This document shows positions 5,498 to 6,754 of a stretch of 6,754 bases of DNA, piece after piece. Positions within the stretch are counted from its first letter, which is position 1. Each line of letters opens with the position of its first letter. The translations under genes and the position numbers were made by a program. The DNA comes from Nitrosopumilales archaeon (GTDB lineage Archaea; Thermoproteota; Nitrososphaeria; Nitrososphaerales; Nitrosopumilaceae): contig JAEHKQ010000283.1 in the NCBI GenBank assembly GCA_016838795.1, positions 1 to 6,754 of the forward strand, given 5' to 3'. The notes under the pieces were generated by a model that worked only from the letters and a program-made list of their open reading frames with translations, searched no databases and was not told where the DNA came from.

Positions 5498-5502
5498 TTT
5501 TC

Positions 5503-5904
5503 ATGTTTACCAGTTTCACTATTCAAACAGCAAATGAGATTTTGCCTACAGTTATCAAAAAATTTGAATTTGCTTTAGCAAAGAAAAATGAAGTAGCAAA
5601 GACTGAACAGGAACTGCAAGTTGGTCTTTCAACTATAAATAATTTTGAAGAATATGTAACTCTAAAACAAAAACTGAACACTACAATATTACAATTCTAT
5701 CAAGCAATTGAAGATTTGGAAAATACCGGCGTCGTGATCAAAAGTTTAGATGAAGGACTACTTGATTTTCCATCAAAACATTTTGATGAAGAAGTTTGGC
5801 TTTGCTGGAAGTTTGGTGAGACCGAAATCAAATTCTGGCATGAAAAGGACTCTGGATTCACAGGAAGGAAACCAATTAGTGTGAGTAACGAATCATTGGT
5901 GTAA
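5503..5904 (+). CDS. DUF2203 family protein
   Basis: The 133 residues match the DUF2203 family, whose biochemical role is unknown to me. The N-terminal two thirds (about 8-80) are mostly charged and helical, likely a coiled-coil or helical bundle (KFEFALAKKNEVAKTEQEL and later KQKLN). The family signature is in the C-terminal third: G-V-V-I-K at 76-80, LLDFPS (86-91), VWLCWKFGE (98-106), and FWHEKDSGFTGRKPI (111-125), with W99, C101, W102, H113, E114, D116 and G121 as likely conserved positions. No signal peptide or membrane segment is visible, so it is probably cytosolic. ATG at 5503 gives the expected family start with TFTIQ-like residues. Its TAA stop is followed at once by the ATG of a membrane prenyltransferase, so the two are almost certainly cotranscribed. 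A functional link to prenyl-lipid synthesis is only suggested by that. Confidence 0.9.
   Translation: MFTSFTIQTANEILPTVIKKFEFALAKKNEVAKTEQELQVGLSTINNFEEYVTLKQKLNTTILQFYQAIEDLENTGVVIKSLDEGLLDFPSKHFDEEVWLCWKFGETEIKFWHEKDSGFTGRKPISVSNESLV
5898..5901 (+). promoter_or_regulatory. Shine-Dalgarno-like GGTG before the prenyltransferase
   Basis: GGTG lies directly before the TAA stop of DUF2203, 3 bases ahead of the prenyltransferase ATG. It matches the core of GGAGGTGAT. As with polB, an internal operon gene carries such a motif next to the upstream stop, which fits coupled translation. Confidence 0.4.
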
Positions 5905-6754
5905 ATGCTATCTACTTGGTTACGAGTAATTAGAATCCGTTTTCTTTTAGCTTCAGTAATTGCGGTTTCAGTTGGTTTAGCACTAAGTTGGTGGCAAACT
6001 CAACAAATTGATGTGCTATCTGCTATCTTAACGCTGGGTGGTGTACTAGCTTTGCATGCAAGCGTTGACTTGTTAAACGATTATTGGGATTTCAAACGTG
6101 GTATCGATACCAACACAAAACGTACCAAAATGAGTGGTGGAACAGGCGTTCTACCGGAAGGATTGCTTAAACCATCTCAAGTATATCGAGCTGGAATTGG
6201 TTTCTTGATACTAGGTTCCATAATTGGTAGCTATTTTGTGTACATTAATGGAATAATTATCGGGGTAATACTTGGATTTGCAATTTTATCTATCTATTTT
6301 TACTCTACTAAAATTGTTGATTCCGGCCTTGCAGAATTATTTGTTACAATTAAAGGTACAATGATCGTCCTCGGAACATTTTTCATTCAGACCTCTGAAA
6401 TTACTATAACCCCTATTTTAGCTGGAATTGTAGTCGGCGTGCTTTCATCTCTTGTTTTATTCATCACATCATTCCCAGATTTTGACGCAGATAAATCCAA
6501 AGGCAGAAAAACCTTGGTGATTTCAGTTGGGAAAGAAAAGGCAACAGCGATATTCTGGATTTTTCCTATAATTGCCTATGGAATAATTATCTTGGGGGTT
6601 TTCTTGGAAACTTTCCCATTCTTTTTATTGATAACACTTGCAACGATTCCAATTGTCATTCAAGCAGGTCGCGATTTGAAAAAATCCTTTCAAAACGATG
6701 TCCAAATGGTTCCTGTTATGAAAAAAACACTAACATTTAGTCGGATAACTGGTG
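5905..6754 (+). CDS. UbiA-superfamily prenyltransferase, MenA-like (3' end beyond the window)
   Basis: This integral membrane enzyme is predicted to move a polyprenyl chain from its diphosphate onto an aromatic or polar acceptor. The frame is open from ATG at 5905 to the edge (283 residues), probably close to complete for a family of about 290-300. The first Mg-diphosphate motif is N58-D59-x2-D62 in NDYWDFKRGID. The second is D192-x3-D196, followed by KGRKTL (199-203). Many hydrophobic segments (for example about 13-30, 38-55, 94-112, 114-132, 147-161, 168-188, 213-232 and 233-252) fit a nine-helix UbiA fold. NDYxDxxxGxD, SGGTGVLPEGLL and KTLxxxxGK resemble MenA, which prenylates dihydroxynaphthoate for menaquinone; menaquinones are known in Nitrososphaerota. 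Digeranylgeranylglyceryl phosphate synthase is the main alternative, but its first motif usually lacks this GxD and GGTGVL context. It starts with no gap after the DUF2203 stop. Confidence 0.92.
   Translation, partial: MLSTWLRVIRIRFLLASVIAVSVGLALSWWQTQQIDVLSAILTLGGVLALHASVDLLNDYWDFKRGIDTNTKRTKMSGGTGVLPEGLLKPSQVYRAGIGFLILGSIIGSYFVYINGIIIGVILGFAILSIYFYSTKIVDSGLAELFVTIKGTMIVLGTFFIQTSEITITPILAGIVVGVLSSLVLFITSFPDFDADKSKGRKTLVISVGKEKATAIFWIFPIIAYGIIILGVFLETFPFFLLITLATIPIVIQAGRDLKKSFQNDVQMVPVMKKTLTFSRITG

Overview
The window looks like chromosomal core sequence from an AT-rich ammonia-oxidising archaeon (Nitrososphaerota/Thaumarchaeota, Nitrosopumilus-like group). The evidence is an archaeal family-B DNA polymerase with a crenarchaeal/thaumarchaeal-type thumb-side motif, a Hef/FANCM-type helicase, a single-domain parvulin very close to the thaumarchaeal enzymes known as CsPinA/NmPin, a DUF2203 protein, and TATA boxes at archaeal spacing in front of start codons. 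This placement comes from recalled family resemblance, not from a database search. I see no tRNA, rRNA, CRISPR array, transposase or integrase.

Layout. Positions 1-2153 (minus) hold most of a family-B replicative DNA polymerase, cut by the window edge. It follows by 4 bases a dCMP deaminase (2158-2685, minus), so dTTP-precursor supply and DNA synthesis appear to share one transcript. A 105-base divergent promoter region separates this pair from a Hef-like superfamily-2 helicase (2791-4293, plus), which has no nuclease half. The helicase ends exactly where the parvulin on the opposite strand ends (4293/4294), with no base between them. A second divergent promoter region leads to a small membrane-anchored or secreted protein with four extracytoplasmic cysteines (4671-5018, plus). 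An exact 18-base repeat lies on each side of that gene. Next come a small unrecognised thaumarchaeal-style protein (5149-5433, minus), a 69-base divergent promoter, and a plus-strand pair with no gap: DUF2203 (5503-5904) and a MenA-like UbiA prenyltransferase (5905 to the window end).

How it works together. The left half is a genome-maintenance group: nucleotide supply, replication polymerase and a fork-remodelling helicase. The right half is unrelated housekeeping, probably including quinone or other prenyl-lipid synthesis at the membrane. The most coherent regulatory signal is that all six promoter-proximal genes have a TATA-like element centred about 24-26 bases before the start codon, including two GTG and two TTG starts. 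This predicts leaderless mRNAs. The two downstream operon genes instead have Shine-Dalgarno-like GTGAT or GGTG overlapping or touching the upstream stop codon. I did not find a convincing new biological system. The best leads are the 18-base repeats around the four-cysteine protein, the deaminase-polymerase operon, and the zero-gap convergent pair whose likely terminators lie inside each other's coding sequence.
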